A stretch of DNA of 64,000 bases from Nitrosovibrio sp. Nv17 (GTDB taxonomy: Bacteria > Pseudomonadota > Gammaproteobacteria > Burkholderiales > Nitrosomonadaceae), in contig NZ_FPIQ01000010.1 in NCBI RefSeq assembly GCF_900119085.1, positions 33,793 to 97,792 of the forward strand. The letters are read 5' to 3'. Shown here piece by piece: positions 21,077 through 29,889 of this stretch; positions within the stretch are counted from its first letter, which is position 1; each line of letters opens with the position of its first letter. The translations under genes were made by a program, and so were the position numbers. Below the pieces are notes generated by a model. It did no database searches. It was not told the origin of the DNA and saw nothing but the letters and a program-made list of their open reading frames with translations.

Positions 21077-21436
21077 ATGGTTGACCGCCGGATTCGGGCC
21101 TGCCAGATGAGCATGGGGTCCCGGATCATCCAGTTGCGGCGAAGATACAAGTTCAGCCAGAGCAGGTTGGGCGAGCTCTGCGGGGTGACGAAGGCGGCGG
21201 TCTCCCAGTGGGAGACCGGGGCTTCCACCCCGGAACTGAAGAAGCTGCTCATGATACGCTCCAGGCTCGATTTCTCGTTGGACTGGCTGATGACCGGGGA
21301 GGGCGAGATGATGAACGGAGTCTATCCCCGCGCCACGGGGGGCGCGGTGGAGCGGCGCCTGAAGGACAGGCGCAGCATGCAGCAGCACGACCGGCGGCGC
21401 ACGGACAGGCGCAGGGATGAAAGCACCCGGCAGTAG
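21077..21436 (+). CDS. XRE-family helix-turn-helix regulator with Arg-rich tail
   Basis: Small DNA-binding protein of 109-119 residues. The HTH_3 domain spans about MGSRIIQLRRRYKFSQSR to DFSLDWLMTGEG, the layout of phage-type repressors. The C-terminal third is highly basic and repetitive (RRLKDRRS, DRRRTDRRRDE) and matches no domain I recognise. Possible starts are ATG 21077, 21107 and 21113, none with a good ribosome binding site. The nearest upstream gene is trpE and the gene is convergent with an ABC exporter operon. No other phage genes are nearby, so this is either a stand-alone regulator or a prophage remnant. Confidence 0.75.
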   Translation: MVDRRIRACQMSMGSRIIQLRRRYKFSQSRLGELCGVTKAAVSQWETGASTPELKKLLMIRSRLDFSLDWLMTGEGEMMNGVYPRATGGAVERRLKDRRSMQQHDRRRTDRRRDESTRQ

Positions 21437-21465
21437 CGCGCCTCCTCGGTGACTGCCTGTACCCG

Positions 21466-22935
21466 TTATTCCCGGATCGGATAGCGGGAGAGCCACCGGC
21501 TGCCGGCAAAACCCAGCAGGAGGGCGGGAAGCAGGAGACCGAGCAACGCCTGCAGCAGGGCAGGCGTCCATCCCGACAGCGGTTGCGGCTGGTAGCGGAA
21601 ACGCGGAAACCGGTCATAGTCTTCCATCGTCAGCGCGACGTTCTCCATGACCTTCGGCGTGAAGAACGCACGCCACTGCGCATGGAAGCGGTCGACCTGC
21701 GCCTGATAATCCCGATAGCGGCTGTTGCCGGTACCGGCGATATCGTTCAACCCTTCCTGCACGACGATCGCGGGAGACAGGAAGCGCAGCCGTGTCACGG
21801 TCTCCTGCTGCCGCATCAACCGTTCGTCATGCTGTGCCATGAGTTCCTGCGCCGCGATGGCGGCAGCCTGCTGTACCCGTACCCGCCGGTGCGCGGCATT
21901 CAGATCCCGCTGATTCAATATTCCCCCGTCCCCACCCGCCAAAGCGGAATGCTCTTCCTGGTAGCGGGCGGCGGAAGCGTCGTATTCCCTGCCGGCCTCC
22001 GTCTGCAGGGCGCGCAAGGCATTGATCATTTCCACCCTGGATGGCACTGGGTGGGCGACGTTGACTACGACGCCGAGAAGTGTGGGCACGATCAGCGAAA
22101 GCACCACCCACAGGCTGATCAGGACGAAGATGTTGTATTCGGAAGGCCTGCCCAGCGCTGTGACGGCTCCCGCAAGCGCGAACCAGAACACTCCGTAGGC
22201 GGTGATCAGGGCCGCCCATGCTGCGCATCGGGCAATCCCTTCGGCGGAAAGCAGCGTGGATATGCCGTCGAATGCGATCATTGCCATGGTTGCCAGCAGG
22301 AGAGGGGGAATGACGACCAGCGCCCGAAAGACGAGCTTGCCCAGCAGGACGGTTCCGAGGCGAACGGGATTGGACATCAGCATCGCCAGGGTGCCGCGCT
22401 CGCGTTCCCCCGACAGGACATTGTAGGTGAGCGCGATGATGAGCAGGGGGTAGAGGAATACCACGAAGAATGCAAGGTCGAAGTGGCCGATCAGCAGGTT
22501 GCCGGGATTCTCGATCTCCTCGTTGAATGCGAAGGTGTCCCTGCTGTCGGCGGAGACCAGGACATAGGAGGGATTCAGGTCGCTCTGGCCGATGGCGGTC
22601 AGAGCCAGCGGAGCGGGGGGCAGTACCGCGTAGCTTGCCGCGTGGCGGTTGCCGACCCAGAGCGGATTGGCGGGATTCCTGTAGGCGGTGGCCGCCGTAT
22701 AGCGGCCTTCCTGCATTGCGGTCAGGTTGTCGCGCTGTTCCGCGAGCCTGGCCTGTTCTTCGGCCTCGGCCTGGGCAATCGCGCGCTGCTGCCGCTCGAC
22801 CGCCGCCCTGCCGTTGTTCAGGCCGTACAGGGCCGCGGCCAGCAGTATCGATGTGATGAGCATGGTCAGGCGGTCCGCTTGGAACAGCCGCCACTCTTGC
22901 AGCAGAGTCGCACCAAAGATGGAGGGCGTCTTCAC
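21466..22935 (-). CDS. ABC-2 type exporter permease, DUF3526-like (second permease)
   Basis: Membrane subunit of about 489 residues. The first transmembrane helix (TMLITSILLAAALYGL) is followed by a large extracytoplasmic segment (about residues 50-170), then clustered helices starting at FDLAFFVVFLYPLLIIALTY. The SGERERGTLAMLMSNPV motif is typical of ABC-2/DUF3526 exporters. Another soluble loop (about 320-440) precedes the last helix near LLQALLGLLLPALLLGFAG. The start is taken as GTG at 22935, 13 bp after the upstream stop; an ATG at 22977 would overlap the upstream gene. It is the third gene of an ATPase-permease-permease operon. Substrate unknown. Confidence 0.82.
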   Translation of the reverse strand: MKTPSIFGATLLQEWRLFQADRLTMLITSILLAAALYGLNNGRAAVERQQRAIAQAEAEEQARLAEQRDNLTAMQEGRYTAATAYRNPANPLWVGNRHAASYAVLPPAPLALTAIGQSDLNPSYVLVSADSRDTFAFNEEIENPGNLLIGHFDLAFFVVFLYPLLIIALTYNVLSGERERGTLAMLMSNPVRLGTVLLGKLVFRALVVIPPLLLATMAMIAFDGISTLLSAEGIARCAAWAALITAYGVFWFALAGAVTALGRPSEYNIFVLISLWVVLSLIVPTLLGVVVNVAHPVPSRVEMINALRALQTEAGREYDASAARYQEEHSALAGGDGGILNQRDLNAAHRRVRVQQAAAIAAQELMAQHDERLMRQQETVTRLRFLSPAIVVQEGLNDIAGTGNSRYRDYQAQVDRFHAQWRAFFTPKVMENVALTMEDYDRFPRFRYQPQPLSGWTPALLQALLGLLLPALLLGFAGSRWLSRYPIRE

Positions 22936-22948
22936 GACGGCGCCGTGG

Positions 22949-24430
22949 TCAGACCGGGGACAGCCGGCGTGTGGCATACACGGCCAGGAGCGTGGCGGCC
23001 AGCGTCCAGGCGGACAGGATCAGGAGATTGAAGCCCTGCTGCCGCAGGGCCCATCCGGCATCCGGCGGGCGGTAGTCGAATGCCTGAACCGCCGCCCATA
23101 ATTCCGGACCTGCCTTGTAGTCCTTGTCGCCGTACTTGCGGTTCCTGATCAGATCCTCGCTGGTCACCGTCTGGATGTGCCTGCGGTACGTCTCGGCGGC
23201 GCGTGCGAAATCATTGTGGTGGCCGATGTCCGATCCTGCTAACCCCATGGAGACGGGTTGCATGGCCGCCAGCGGAAAGATGAAACCGGCGAGAGAGCGA
23301 ATGGCTTCCTGGCGTGCATAGCTGTCCCACAGTGCTTCGAAGTGACGGTCGAAGAGGCGGTAGCCGCGCTCGTCGTCCTCCCGCAGTGCCAGGCCGTCGA
23401 AGTCCAACGGGAGTTGCTCGACGCTGGATGCGCCATACCGCTTCAGCGTTTCCTCCCGGAACCGGAGGTATTCGGGGTGCGTGTCGTCATGTCCGAAATT
23501 GGCCTTGCGCGCCTCGCTCAGGGCATGCTGGAACTCCACGGCCGTGGGTGTCGGGCTGACGAGGCGTGCCAGGTCGACCATGGTGCGCGGGACGATGAAG
23601 CTGTTGGCGACCCAGAAGGCCAGCAGCATCACGAGCGCCGCACGCGACGAGTGCGCCAGGGCGGAGACCGCGAGCGAGAGGGTGCAGAATCCGGTGAGAT
23701 AGGTGGCGTAGCCCGCCGCCATCAGGATCGCCCGCTGCAGCGCGTTGTCCATGCCGATGTCGGGGTCGGGCAGGAAGGGCAGAGCGACCAGGGCGATCAT
23801 CGCGAAGGGCAGCGTCAGCAGGCACAGGATGCCGGCCACGGCTATCGTCTTGCCTCCCAGGAGCGGCATCGGCCGCACGCCGATGCTGATCAGTTGACGC
23901 AGCGTGCCGCGCTCGCGCTCGCCCGTGAAGGCCGAGAATGTCATCAGGATGATGATCAGCGGCGCCAGGGTTTGCAGCACGAATGCGACCGACAGGTCGC
24001 CGAAGCGCTGCAGCGAAGTGGCGTCGCGTGCCGGGCGGAATTTGAATTCGTTTTGCTTGTGCGCTTCCATCCAGACGCTCGCGCCGACGAAGGGCGTGAT
24101 GCCGGGATCGATGAACAGCAGCGGGCTGGAGGGCTTGAAGGCGTGCTGGCCGAAATGAGCCGCGCTGTGGGGATTCTTCTCTCCCTGCCCCCGCCATTGG
24201 GCGTAGGATTCCTTGTGCGCGGCGGCATGTTCCGCCTCGATACGCTGCATCTGCTGCCATCCCAGCAGCATGGCAACCAGCATGAGCAGGGTGAACAGCG
24301 CGGCGATCCAGGCGAATCTCCGGTCGCGCAGCAGTTCGAGCGCTTCTTTGCCCGCAATGGTCAGCAGCACGCTGCGTGCCGAGGGAGCGTTTGCACCGGG
24401 TACGCCGCGGAGGCGGGCAATGTCGCTCAT
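22949..24430 (-). CDS. ABC-2 type exporter permease, DUF3526-like (first permease)
   Basis: Membrane subunit of 493 residues related to its downstream neighbour. A helix at about residues 38-57 (FAWIAALFTLLMLVAMLLGW) is followed by an extracytoplasmic domain, then helices from AFVLQTLAPLIIILMTFSAF. The TGERERGTLRQLISIGVRP motif marks the ABC-2 transporter core. The ATG at 24430 overlaps the ATPase stop codon (ATGA), indicating translational coupling. The paired permeases probably form a heterodimer driven by the ATPase encoded just upstream. In some genomes such exporters sit beside TonB-dependent receptors; none is present in this window. Confidence 0.85.
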   Translation of the reverse strand: MSDIARLRGVPGANAPSARSVLLTIAGKEALELLRDRRFAWIAALFTLLMLVAMLLGWQQMQRIEAEHAAAHKESYAQWRGQGEKNPHSAAHFGQHAFKPSSPLLFIDPGITPFVGASVWMEAHKQNEFKFRPARDATSLQRFGDLSVAFVLQTLAPLIIILMTFSAFTGERERGTLRQLISIGVRPMPLLGGKTIAVAGILCLLTLPFAMIALVALPFLPDPDIGMDNALQRAILMAAGYATYLTGFCTLSLAVSALAHSSRAALVMLLAFWVANSFIVPRTMVDLARLVSPTPTAVEFQHALSEARKANFGHDDTHPEYLRFREETLKRYGASSVEQLPLDFDGLALREDDERGYRLFDRHFEALWDSYARQEAIRSLAGFIFPLAAMQPVSMGLAGSDIGHHNDFARAAETYRRHIQTVTSEDLIRNRKYGDKDYKAGPELWAAVQAFDYRPPDAGWALRQQGFNLLILSAWTLAATLLAVYATRRLSPV

Positions 24431-25143
24431 GCCGCCCGTCTGTTTCCGGAGATGTCCAGGTAGATGCGCTCGAGGTCTGCGGAGTCCACCTCGGCGGTGG
24501 AAAGCGTGGAGCGCAGGATGCCGCGCTGCATGATGCCGACCCGCGTTCCGGTCTGCTTCGCAAGGAACAGATCGTGCGTCGTCATCAGGATGGCGACACG
24601 CCTGTTCTTCATCTGCTGCAGCAGCCCGGCGAACTCGTTGGCCGCCTGCGGGTCGAGTCCCGACGTGGGTTCATCCAGCAGCAGCACCTTGGCATTCTTT
24701 GCCAGGGCGATGGCGATGCCCACCTTCTGCCTCATGCCTTTGGAATACCCGGACACGCGCTTGAATGCGGCGTCCCGAGCGAGGCCGGCCTGCACCAGCC
24801 ACTCCAGCAGTCGTTCTTCGGGTTGCCTCGCACCCAGGGCAAGCGTAGTGAAATAGGAGATGTTTTCGAGTCCGGTCAGGCTTCCGTACAGCATCACGGT
24901 CTCTGGAATGTAGGCGATGTGGCGCTTGGCTTCCACCGGATGCGTCGCGACGTCGATGGCGTCGACCAGCGCCCTGCCGCTCGTGGGTGCGACGAAGTTC
25001 AGGAACAGGTTGATGGTGGTCGTCTTGCCCGCGCCGTTACCGCCCAGCAGGCAGAAGATTTCTCCGGGGGCGACCGTCAGATTCAGCCCGTCCAAGGCCA
25101 GCACGTCGTGGTAGCGTTTGGTCAGTTCCTGCGCCTGCAGCAT
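24427..25143 (-). CDS. ABC transporter ATP-binding protein (ABC-2 exporter)
   Basis: ATPase subunit of 238 residues. Walker A is GGNGAGKTTT, the ABC signature is the variant YSKGMRQKVG, and Walker B is VLLLDEPTSGLD, followed by the H-loop TTHD. The ATG at 25143 is preceded by CGGAGG at a good distance; an upstream in-frame start at 25176 lacks such a site. First gene of the three-gene exporter operon reading to 21466. Just upstream is a dyad resembling a Fur box, so iron regulation is possible. Confidence 0.93.
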   Translation of the reverse strand: MLQAQELTKRYHDVLALDGLNLTVAPGEIFCLLGGNGAGKTTTINLFLNFVAPTSGRALVDAIDVATHPVEAKRHIAYIPETVMLYGSLTGLENISYFTTLALGARQPEERLLEWLVQAGLARDAAFKRVSGYSKGMRQKVGIAIALAKNAKVLLLDEPTSGLDPQAANEFAGLLQQMKNRRVAILMTTHDLFLAKQTGTRVGIMQRGILRSTLSTAEVDSADLERIYLDISGNRRAA

Positions 25144-25178
25144 GGATCGTCCTCCGGGTCGAAGCGTCGCGTGCACCG

Positions 25179-25198
25179 GTATGAGAATTATTTCATAC
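25179..25198. promoter_or_regulatory. Dyad resembling a Fur box upstream of the ABC exporter
   Basis: GTATGA and TCATAC form a 6-bp inverted repeat around AT-rich GAATTATT. The core TGAGAATTATT resembles common Fur-box cores, but the flanks diverge from the 19-bp consensus. It lies 36 bp upstream of the ATPase start. Fur control is a hypothesis. Confidence 0.35.
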
Positions 25199-25300
25199 GT
25201 ATGCCAAGCTTAGCACAGGCTCGGTGGCGTCGCTGTCAGAAAGCGCCGGGGAATCCGGAAGGGTGAAGGGAATGACCTGTCAGGAAATTCCTACAGGAAC

Positions 25301-26797
25301 TCACGGTAGCTGCTTTTCAAGGGTATCTGTTTGATGGGTGGATAGGGAGCCCGGATGAGCCCACAGTGCTTTTTCATCCCATCCACCTCCTAGCGCGCGA
25401 TACAGGGAGACCAGGGAGACCAGGGCCTCCGTTCTCGATCTGGTCGTTTGGTCCGTGGCCCTCAGGTTGTCAAGCCGGGCATCCAGCACCAGCAGGTAGC
25501 TGCGGATGCCGCTGGTATAGAGCAGGTCGGCCAGGCGATGTGCATCGGCGGTGGCTGCTTCGAATGCGGCCAGGTGGTGGTGGCGTGTCATAGCGGTGGT
25601 ACGGGAGAGAAAGGCATTCTCGACATCTTCGAGCGCAACGAGGAATGTTTTTTCGTAGTGAGCGGCTGCTTCGTCGAGCTGCGCTTCTGATCCAGCAATT
25701 CGTGCGCGGATCCGTCCCGCATTGAACAGCGGCGCCGTCATGCCGGATCCCAGGATGTAGACGCTTTCCGCCAGACTGGGGAGACCACCGGCCGCGAGAC
25801 TGCCGGCTCCCATGCCTGCCGACAGCACGATCCGTGGGAAAAGCTCGGCCCGTGCGGCACCGAGTCCGGCAGCCCGGGCTTCAAGCTGCGTGCGTGCATG
25901 ACGCAGATCCGGCCTGCGCTCGAGCAGTGACGATGGCAGTGCTGCCGGCAGCACCGGTTCGCCTTCGGGCAGGGCCAGGGATTGCGTCAGCTGCGATGCC
26001 ATGTCTTTCGGAAGACCGCCGGCCAGTACGTCCAGGCGCTGAATGATGGTATCCGCGGCCTGCATGAGCGCGGGCAGCATACCTTCGATTGCATGCAGCA
26101 TAGCTTCTTGCTGTGCGGCGTCCTGTGAATTGGTTAAGCCGGCATGGTAAAGATGACGGGTCGTTTCCAGTCGTTCCCGCTGCACGGTTATCATTCGGCG
26201 CAGGATCACGATGCGCTGCTGCATGCCGCGCAGATTCAGATAGCCTGTTGCCAGTTCGGCCACCAGTCCCACGCGTATGGCATACAGCATCTCCTGCTGG
26301 CCATCGGCCTGTGCGATCGCTTCCTCCGTTTCCAGCTGCCTGCCACCGAACAGGTCAAGCTCCCAGCGGGCATTCAATCCGCCCATGATGAAGTCGACCA
26401 TGGGCATGAACAGCTGTGGCCCCTGATTCCCGGGAAGCGCGATGACCCGGTCCAGCCGCTTTTCCCGGCCTCCGGCCGAGAACAGATCCAGAGTGGGATA
26501 CCGTATCGATTTCGCAACGATTGCCATGGAGCGTGCCTGGCGAACGCGCGATTGCCCCATCTTGATATCGTGGTTGGCGGCGAGTGCCCGGTCGATCAAT
26601 ACATCCAGTACCGGATCCTTGAAATATTTCCACCATGCCTGAAAATCGATGGATTCGATTGCCGGTACACGCCGGGTTGCGTGGCGAAAATTATCCGGTA
26701 CCTCTATCCGCACGAAGCCAGTCGTGCGAGTCGGAGTGCATCCGCCCAGATGGAGAAACGCCAGCAGACAAATGGAAATGATCCATCCCTGACTCAT
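25301..26797 (-). CDS. Outer membrane efflux lipoprotein (TolC/OprM-NodT family)
   Basis: Outer-membrane channel of a tripartite RND pump, 498 residues. The signal peptide ends in the lipobox LHLGGC, giving a lipid anchor as in OprM. Two OEP repeats are seen, with the conserved SLLERRPDLRHAR segment in the middle and the TSGIRSYLLVLDARLDNL segment near the end. The ATG at 26797 overlaps the RND gene stop, so it is the last gene of the adaptor-pump-channel operon. A bulged hairpin at 25276-25297 lies just downstream on this strand but lacks a T-run, so termination there is doubtful. Confidence 0.93.
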   Translation of the reverse strand: MSQGWIISICLLAFLHLGGCTPTRTTGFVRIEVPDNFRHATRRVPAIESIDFQAWWKYFKDPVLDVLIDRALAANHDIKMGQSRVRQARSMAIVAKSIRYPTLDLFSAGGREKRLDRVIALPGNQGPQLFMPMVDFIMGGLNARWELDLFGGRQLETEEAIAQADGQQEMLYAIRVGLVAELATGYLNLRGMQQRIVILRRMITVQRERLETTRHLYHAGLTNSQDAAQQEAMLHAIEGMLPALMQAADTIIQRLDVLAGGLPKDMASQLTQSLALPEGEPVLPAALPSSLLERRPDLRHARTQLEARAAGLGAARAELFPRIVLSAGMGAGSLAAGGLPSLAESVYILGSGMTAPLFNAGRIRARIAGSEAQLDEAAAHYEKTFLVALEDVENAFLSRTTAMTRHHHLAAFEAATADAHRLADLLYTSGIRSYLLVLDARLDNLRATDQTTRSRTEALVSLVSLYRALGGGWDEKALWAHPGSLSTHQTDTLEKQLP

Positions 26798-29700
26798 TTC
26801 AGCTGTTTCCTTTCAAGGGAGACAGATCCCGTGCCGAGCGGGCGTTCCCTGGTAATGCGGAACCAAGCTGCGTAGAGGGCAGGAACGAAGAATATCGTGA
26901 GAATGGTGGCGACGATCAGGCCGCCCATGATAGCGATGGCTTGCGGGCCGAAGAAATCGTTTCTCGACAGGGGAATCATGGCCAGTATGGCGGCTGTCGC
27001 CGTCAGCATGATGGGCCGGAAGCGCCTCACCGTCGATTCGATGACGGCGTTCCAGGAGTCCCGCCCCGTCATTTCGTCCTGGGCGATCTGATCCACCAGG
27101 ATCACCGAGTTGCGCATGATCATGCCTGCCAGCGAAATGATCCCAAGCAGGGCCATGAAGCCGAAGGGCGCATCGAGCAGCAGCAGAGCAAATGCCGCAC
27201 CGATGACGCCCAGCGGTGCGGTCAGGATTACCATGGCAGCACGCGACGGGCTTTGCAGATGCACCATGAGCAGGAAGAAGGATACGACAAATACGAGCGG
27301 TACCCATATCAGGATCGCCTTCTGCTGCGTCCACGCATCCTCCTTGGCAGCGCCGGTTTCAATAAAGTAGCCCGTGGGCAGGGTGGTGGCGATCGATTCG
27401 AGACGGGGAAGCATGGCCGTGGCTACATCCGGCGCCAGCACGCCGTCGACCACATCGGCGCGTATGGAAATCGCCGGGAATCGGTTGCGCCGCCAGCGTA
27501 CGCCATCTTCGAAACCGGTTGCCATGGCGACGAACTGGGAGACCGGTGCCCATTGTCCATTGTCCATGCGCACCATGGTTTCGGGCAGTTCCTGGGGGGC
27601 AGTTCTTTGCCGGGCCCGCCAGACGATGTCGATTAGCTTGTCCTTCTCGCGGAACTGCCCGATGGGCAGGCCGCTGTAGTGTGCCTGCAGGGCCTGCGAC
27701 AAATCGGAGGTGCGTGCCCCCACGGCCTGCGCCTTGTCCTGATCGAGCCTCAGTCTCATGGATGGGATGCGGTCGTGCCAGTCGTCGTTGACATCCACGG
27801 TGTGGGGGTTGTCGCGGACGACCGCCGCGACCCTGTCGGCGATCGCCCGTACCGTGCCGGTATCTTCTCCGAATACCCGGAACAGAAGCGGGTAGTCGAT
27901 GGGGGGGCCGACGCTGAGTCGCATGGTACGTCCTCGCACGTCGGGGAAATCGCTGTCGAATGCCTGCCGGATACGGGTGATGACGCGCTCGCGCGCGATG
28001 TTGTCCCTGGTGAGGATGACGATCTGCGCCAGATTGACGTTGGCCAATTGCTGCACGATGAGCAGGAAGAAGCGTGGACTGCCCTCCCCGATGTAGGTCG
28101 TGAAATGCACGATATCCTCATCCTGCGCGAGGATGTCCTCCATGCGCCGTGCAGCCGCCTCCGTTCGCGCGAAACTGCTGCCTTCCGGTAGCCACATGTC
28201 CACCATGACTTCTGGACGATTGGATTGGGGAAAGAACTGATGCTGAGTCTGCAACAGGGCAAGAATGCCGGCGCCGAAGAGTGCAACGGTACCGACCAGA
28301 ACCTTGATGCGGTGCGTGACGCAGAGAGCGACACATGAGCGCAGGTGATTGTAGAACGGGGTGTCGAACCGGTCGTGGCGTACATCGGCCTTGCGGGGCC
28401 GCAGGATCGCGTGTCCTATGAACGGTGTGAATACGACCGCTCCCAGCCAGGAAAGGAGGAGCGAAACACCCACCACCTGGGAGATTGCGACACAGTATTC
28501 TCCTGCTTGCGACCTGGCCAGGCCCACGGGCAGGAAGCCGGCAATGCTGATCAACGTCCCGGTCAGCATGGGGAAGGCGGTCGCCCGGTAGGCATGGATT
28601 GCCGCACGCAGGCGGTCCCAGCCCTCGTCGAGCTTGCGAGCCATCATCTCAATGGCGATCATGGCGTCGTCCACAAGCAGTCCCAGTCCCAGGATGAGCG
28701 CGTTGAGTGACATGCGATGCAGGTCGATGTCCATCAGCAGCATGCAGATCAGGGTTCCCGCCAGCACCAGAGGAACTGTCAGGGCAACGACCATGCCCGC
28801 CCGGATGCCGAGCACGAAGAAGCTTACCAGCAGCACAGCGATCAGCGCCTCCAGGAACGTATTCATGAAGTCGGTCATCTGCAGGTCCACTACCTTTGCC
28901 TGATCCGCCACCTGTTCCAGTTCGACACCTACCGGCAGGTTGGCGCGGATGTGCTGGATGCTGTCGGCAAGTGCTGCTCCGAGCCGCTGGATGTCTCCTT
29001 TCCTGTTCATGGTGATACCGATGCCGATGACTTCCCGGCGGTTGAAGCGCATCTTGAATCGAGGAGGATCCACGTATCCGCGCCGGACTGTGGCAAAGTC
29101 TTGGATGCGGAAAGTGGCTTCACCCAAGCGCAGTGGAAGGCGGGAAATGTCATCCACGGAGTCGAACGAACCGGAGATACGCAACGACAGATCATGCCGG
29201 GACGTAGTCAGAATTCCTGCGGGCGCCATGTCGTTCTGCGCCTTGAAAGCTTTTGTGACGCCGATGGCGTCCAGTCCGAGCCGGGCAAGCTTCTTGTCCT
29301 CGAATTCGACATATATTCTTTCATCCTGATCGCCTATGAGGTCGACTTTCTCCACATCGTCGACGCGCAGTATCTGCTGCCTGGCCGAGTCGACCAGCGT
29401 TTTCAGCTCGGCATAATTGAATCCCTCGCCCGAGAAGGCATAGATGAAACTGTAGGTGTCCCCGAACTCATCGTTGAAGAAAGGTCCCTCGACACCCGGC
29501 GGAAGAGTGGTTCGGATATCGCCTATCTTCTTGCGCACTTGGTACCAAAGACCTGGAATATCCCGAGGCGGGACGTCTTCGCGCGGTGTTATGAACAGGA
29601 CGGACTCTCCAGGCTTCGAATAGCTTCGGATGAAGTCCAGGTTGGGCAGTTCCTGTATCTTTTTTTCCAGGCGATCTGTCACCTGCCACTCCACTTCGTG

Positions 29701-29889
29701 GGCCATCGCCCCTGGATACAGTGTCTTGACGATCATGACACGGAACGTGTACTCCGGATCTTCCCGCTGGCCCAGCCGAGAATAGGCGAACAGACCGCCC
29801 AGGAGCAGCATGGCCATGAGGAAGCTCGTGAACGCGCGATGGGCGAGCGCCCATTCACTCAGATTGAAGCTCCTCACGACGGGCGGCAT
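26794..29889 (-). CDS. RND-family efflux pump, inner-membrane component
   Basis: Proton-driven multidrug-type transporter of 1031 residues with the full RND topology: helix 1 (AFTSFLMAMLLLGGLFAY), two large periplasmic loops, and two bundles of six helices. The proton-relay aspartates are in GLGLLVDDAMIAIE (helix 4). It lacks the metal-site signatures of CusA/CzcA and fits the AcrB/MexK-like hydrophobe group; the substrate cannot be predicted. The start overlaps the adaptor gene by 16 bp and its stop overlaps the channel gene. G+C seems slightly lower than in the flanking housekeeping genes, by eye, which would fit acquisition by transfer. Confidence 0.95.
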   Translation of the reverse strand: MPPVVRSFNLSEWALAHRAFTSFLMAMLLLGGLFAYSRLGQREDPEYTFRVMIVKTLYPGAMAHEVEWQVTDRLEKKIQELPNLDFIRSYSKPGESVLFITPREDVPPRDIPGLWYQVRKKIGDIRTTLPPGVEGPFFNDEFGDTYSFIYAFSGEGFNYAELKTLVDSARQQILRVDDVEKVDLIGDQDERIYVEFEDKKLARLGLDAIGVTKAFKAQNDMAPAGILTTSRHDLSLRISGSFDSVDDISRLPLRLGEATFRIQDFATVRRGYVDPPRFKMRFNRREVIGIGITMNRKGDIQRLGAALADSIQHIRANLPVGVELEQVADQAKVVDLQMTDFMNTFLEALIAVLLVSFFVLGIRAGMVVALTVPLVLAGTLICMLLMDIDLHRMSLNALILGLGLLVDDAMIAIEMMARKLDEGWDRLRAAIHAYRATAFPMLTGTLISIAGFLPVGLARSQAGEYCVAISQVVGVSLLLSWLGAVVFTPFIGHAILRPRKADVRHDRFDTPFYNHLRSCVALCVTHRIKVLVGTVALFGAGILALLQTQHQFFPQSNRPEVMVDMWLPEGSSFARTEAAARRMEDILAQDEDIVHFTTYIGEGSPRFFLLIVQQLANVNLAQIVILTRDNIARERVITRIRQAFDSDFPDVRGRTMRLSVGPPIDYPLLFRVFGEDTGTVRAIADRVAAVVRDNPHTVDVNDDWHDRIPSMRLRLDQDKAQAVGARTSDLSQALQAHYSGLPIGQFREKDKLIDIVWRARQRTAPQELPETMVRMDNGQWAPVSQFVAMATGFEDGVRWRRNRFPAISIRADVVDGVLAPDVATAMLPRLESIATTLPTGYFIETGAAKEDAWTQQKAILIWVPLVFVVSFFLLMVHLQSPSRAAMVILTAPLGVIGAAFALLLLDAPFGFMALLGIISLAGMIMRNSVILVDQIAQDEMTGRDSWNAVIESTVRRFRPIMLTATAAILAMIPLSRNDFFGPQAIAIMGGLIVATILTIFFVPALYAAWFRITRERPLGTGSVSLERKQLK

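Noticed and set aside
20832..21110. 92-codon frame between trpE and the XRE gene
   Set aside because: No ribosome binding site and no family resemblance; it runs into the XRE gene.
21077..21436. Prophage at the XRE gene
   Set aside because: No integrase, attachment repeats or structural phage genes lie nearby; one repressor-like gene is not enough.
25276..25297. Hairpin after the efflux operon as a terminator
   Set aside because: The stem is short and bulged and no T-run follows on the minus strand, so it is not annotated as a terminator.
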